From: Acetobacteraceae bacterium
Lineage (GTDB): Bacteria; Pseudomonadota; Alphaproteobacteria; Zavarziniales; Zavarziniaceae
NCBI GenBank assembly: GCA_947379865.1
Contig: CANCOY010000092.1
Coordinates: 1-14,140 of the forward strand
DNA length: 14,140 nt
Reading direction: 5' to 3'
Position 1 is the first letter of the stretch. Each line of letters starts with the position of its first letter. Shown in pieces: positions 13,292-14,140 of this stretch. The notes under the pieces were generated by a model. That model searched no databases and was not told the DNA's origin. It worked only from the letters and a program-made list of their open reading frames with translations. The position numbers and the translations under genes are program-made.

Positions 13292-14140
13292 CTAGCCCCT
13301 TAGCGGGCGGAAGAATTCCCGCACGTCCTCAACGAACCTGACGGGTTCCTCCATGGCGGCGAAGTGGCCGCCGGCGGGCATTTCTGTCCAGCGGGTGAGG
13401 TTGACCATGCGTTCCACCCAGCTGCGCGGCGGGAAGGGCACGAAGTCGCCGGGGAAGATGGCGCAGGCTGTGGGCACCTGCACCTTCGAGCCCGTGGGCA
13501 GCTTGCCCGAGCGTTCCTCGGCCACGCCGCGATACATCCAGTTGGCCGTGTTGATGGTGCGCGTCACCAGATAGACCATGATGTTGGTGATCAGCTGGTC
13601 CATGGTGTAGCGGCTTGACAGGTCGTCGCCCACGTCGGACCAGGTCTTGAACTTCTCCAGGATCCAGGCGGCCGTGCCCAGCGGCGAATCCATCAGGCCC
13701 ACGCCCAGGGTCTGGGGCTTGGTGGCCTGTTCGCGGTAATAGGCCCCTTCCACCTCCATCACCTTGCGCGCCTCCTGCTGCCAGGCGATCTCTGCGGCGG
13801 TGGGATGGGCGGTATCGCCCGGGCGCAGCACGATCATGTTGAGGTGAATGCCACACAGATGCTCGCCATGGTCATGGCCCAGCCAGGTCGTCACCGCCGC
13901 CCCCCAGTCGCCCCCCTGGGCGGCAAAGCGTTCATAACCAAGCGTGTCCACCATCAAAGAGCGCCACAGTGCGGCCACCCGGCGCGGGCCGATGGGGCGT
14001 TCCGGCTTGGCCGAAAAGCCATAGCCCGGCATGGACGGGATCACCACGTCAAAGGCATCGGCCGCATTGCCGCCATGGGCCGCCGGATCGGTAAGGGGGC
14101 CGATGAGGTGCATGAATTCGGTGAAGCTGCCCGGCCAGCC
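13292..14140 (-). CDS. Epoxide-hydrolase-type alpha/beta hydrolase (C-terminal part, cut by window edge)
   Basis: The gene continues past the right edge; 282 residues and the stop are present. The visible part starts inside GWPGSFTEF, the oxyanion-hole motif (normally HGWPGS) of microsomal-type epoxide hydrolases, so the missing piece should be the EHN domain (PF06441) of roughly 100 residues. Counting from the window edge, the nucleophile Asp78 lies in AQGGDWGAAV, and the catalytic His259 in AGGHFAAMEEP. Asp232 in PGDFVPFP is a candidate charge-relay acid. SMPGYGFSAKP at 36-46 is the usual family loop, and the lid domain spans about 110-215. Such enzymes add water to epoxides, but many relatives act on unknown substrates. 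An ATG at 14113 is not the true start because the conserved motif lies before it. It converges on accA. Confidence 0.85.
   Translation of the reverse strand, partial: GWPGSFTEFMHLIGPLTDPAAHGGNAADAFDVVIPSMPGYGFSAKPERPIGPRRVAALWRSLMVDTLGYERFAAQGGDWGAAVTTWLGHDHGEHLCGIHLNMIVLRPGDTAHPTAAEIAWQQEARKVMEVEGAYYREQATKPQTLGVGLMDSPLGTAAWILEKFKTWSDVGDDLSSRYTMDQLITNIMVYLVTRTINTANWMYRGVAEERSGKLPTGSKVQVPTACAIFPGDFVPFPPRSWVERMVNLTRWTEMPAGGHFAAMEEPVRFVEDVREFFRPLRG

Overview
This is a GC-rich (about two-thirds G+C by eye), densely packed stretch of ordinary chromosome, most likely from an alphaproteobacterium. The evidence is the aerobic cobaltochelatase pair CobS/CobT next to a J-domain gene and bolA, the aroK-aroB pair diverging from a transcription unit that carries xerD, and family sequences that look like those of the Rhodospirillales or their relatives. 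I cannot fix the genus. There are no tRNA or rRNA genes, CRISPR arrays, insertion sequences or prophage genes, and no gene-free stretch longer than about 180 bases.

Layout. (1) 1-3712, minus strand: a J-domain protein, cobS, cobT and the start of an esterase-like/phytase-family secreted protein, reading right to left as a probable operon. The cobS-cobT and cobT-esterase spacings are 1 and 3 bases. (2) 3713-4491, plus strand: bolA, diverging from the J-domain gene, then a small ribbon-helix-helix DNA-binding protein. (3) 4501-6260, minus strand: aroK and aroB, with a 4-base overlap, for two shikimate-pathway steps. (4) 6382-9441, plus strand: a 46-residue membrane-anchored microprotein, a large exported alanine/proline-rich protein of unknown function, and the tyrosine recombinase xerD, all overlapping. 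(5) 9442-11130, minus strand: a SulP-type anion transporter whose stop codon directly abuts that of xerD. (6) 11310-13261, plus strand: malyl-CoA lyase followed 14 bases later by accA (acetyl-CoA carboxylase alpha). (7) 13292-14140, minus strand: the C-terminal two thirds or more of an epoxide-hydrolase-type alpha/beta hydrolase, cut by the window edge.

How the genes work together. CobS and CobT are the ATPase and von Willebrand-type subunits that, with CobN (not here), insert cobalt into hydrogenobyrinate a,c-diamide in aerobic B12 synthesis. AroK and AroB feed the shikimate pathway. Malyl-CoA lyase and AccA handle acetyl-CoA and glyoxylate carbon, as in the ethylmalonyl-CoA or serine cycles, and the first step of fatty-acid synthesis. 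From memory of other alphaproteobacterial genomes, the series cobT-cobS-J domain-bolA-...-aroB-aroK/xerD-accA is an old conserved block. If so, the ribbon-helix-helix gene and the sulP plus malyl-CoA lyase pair are local insertions into it. I see no clear novel defence or mobile system. The least explained items are the microprotein and exported protein ahead of xerD, the small regulator with a palindrome over its promoter, and a possibly leaderless J-domain promoter with a short palindrome in its spacer.
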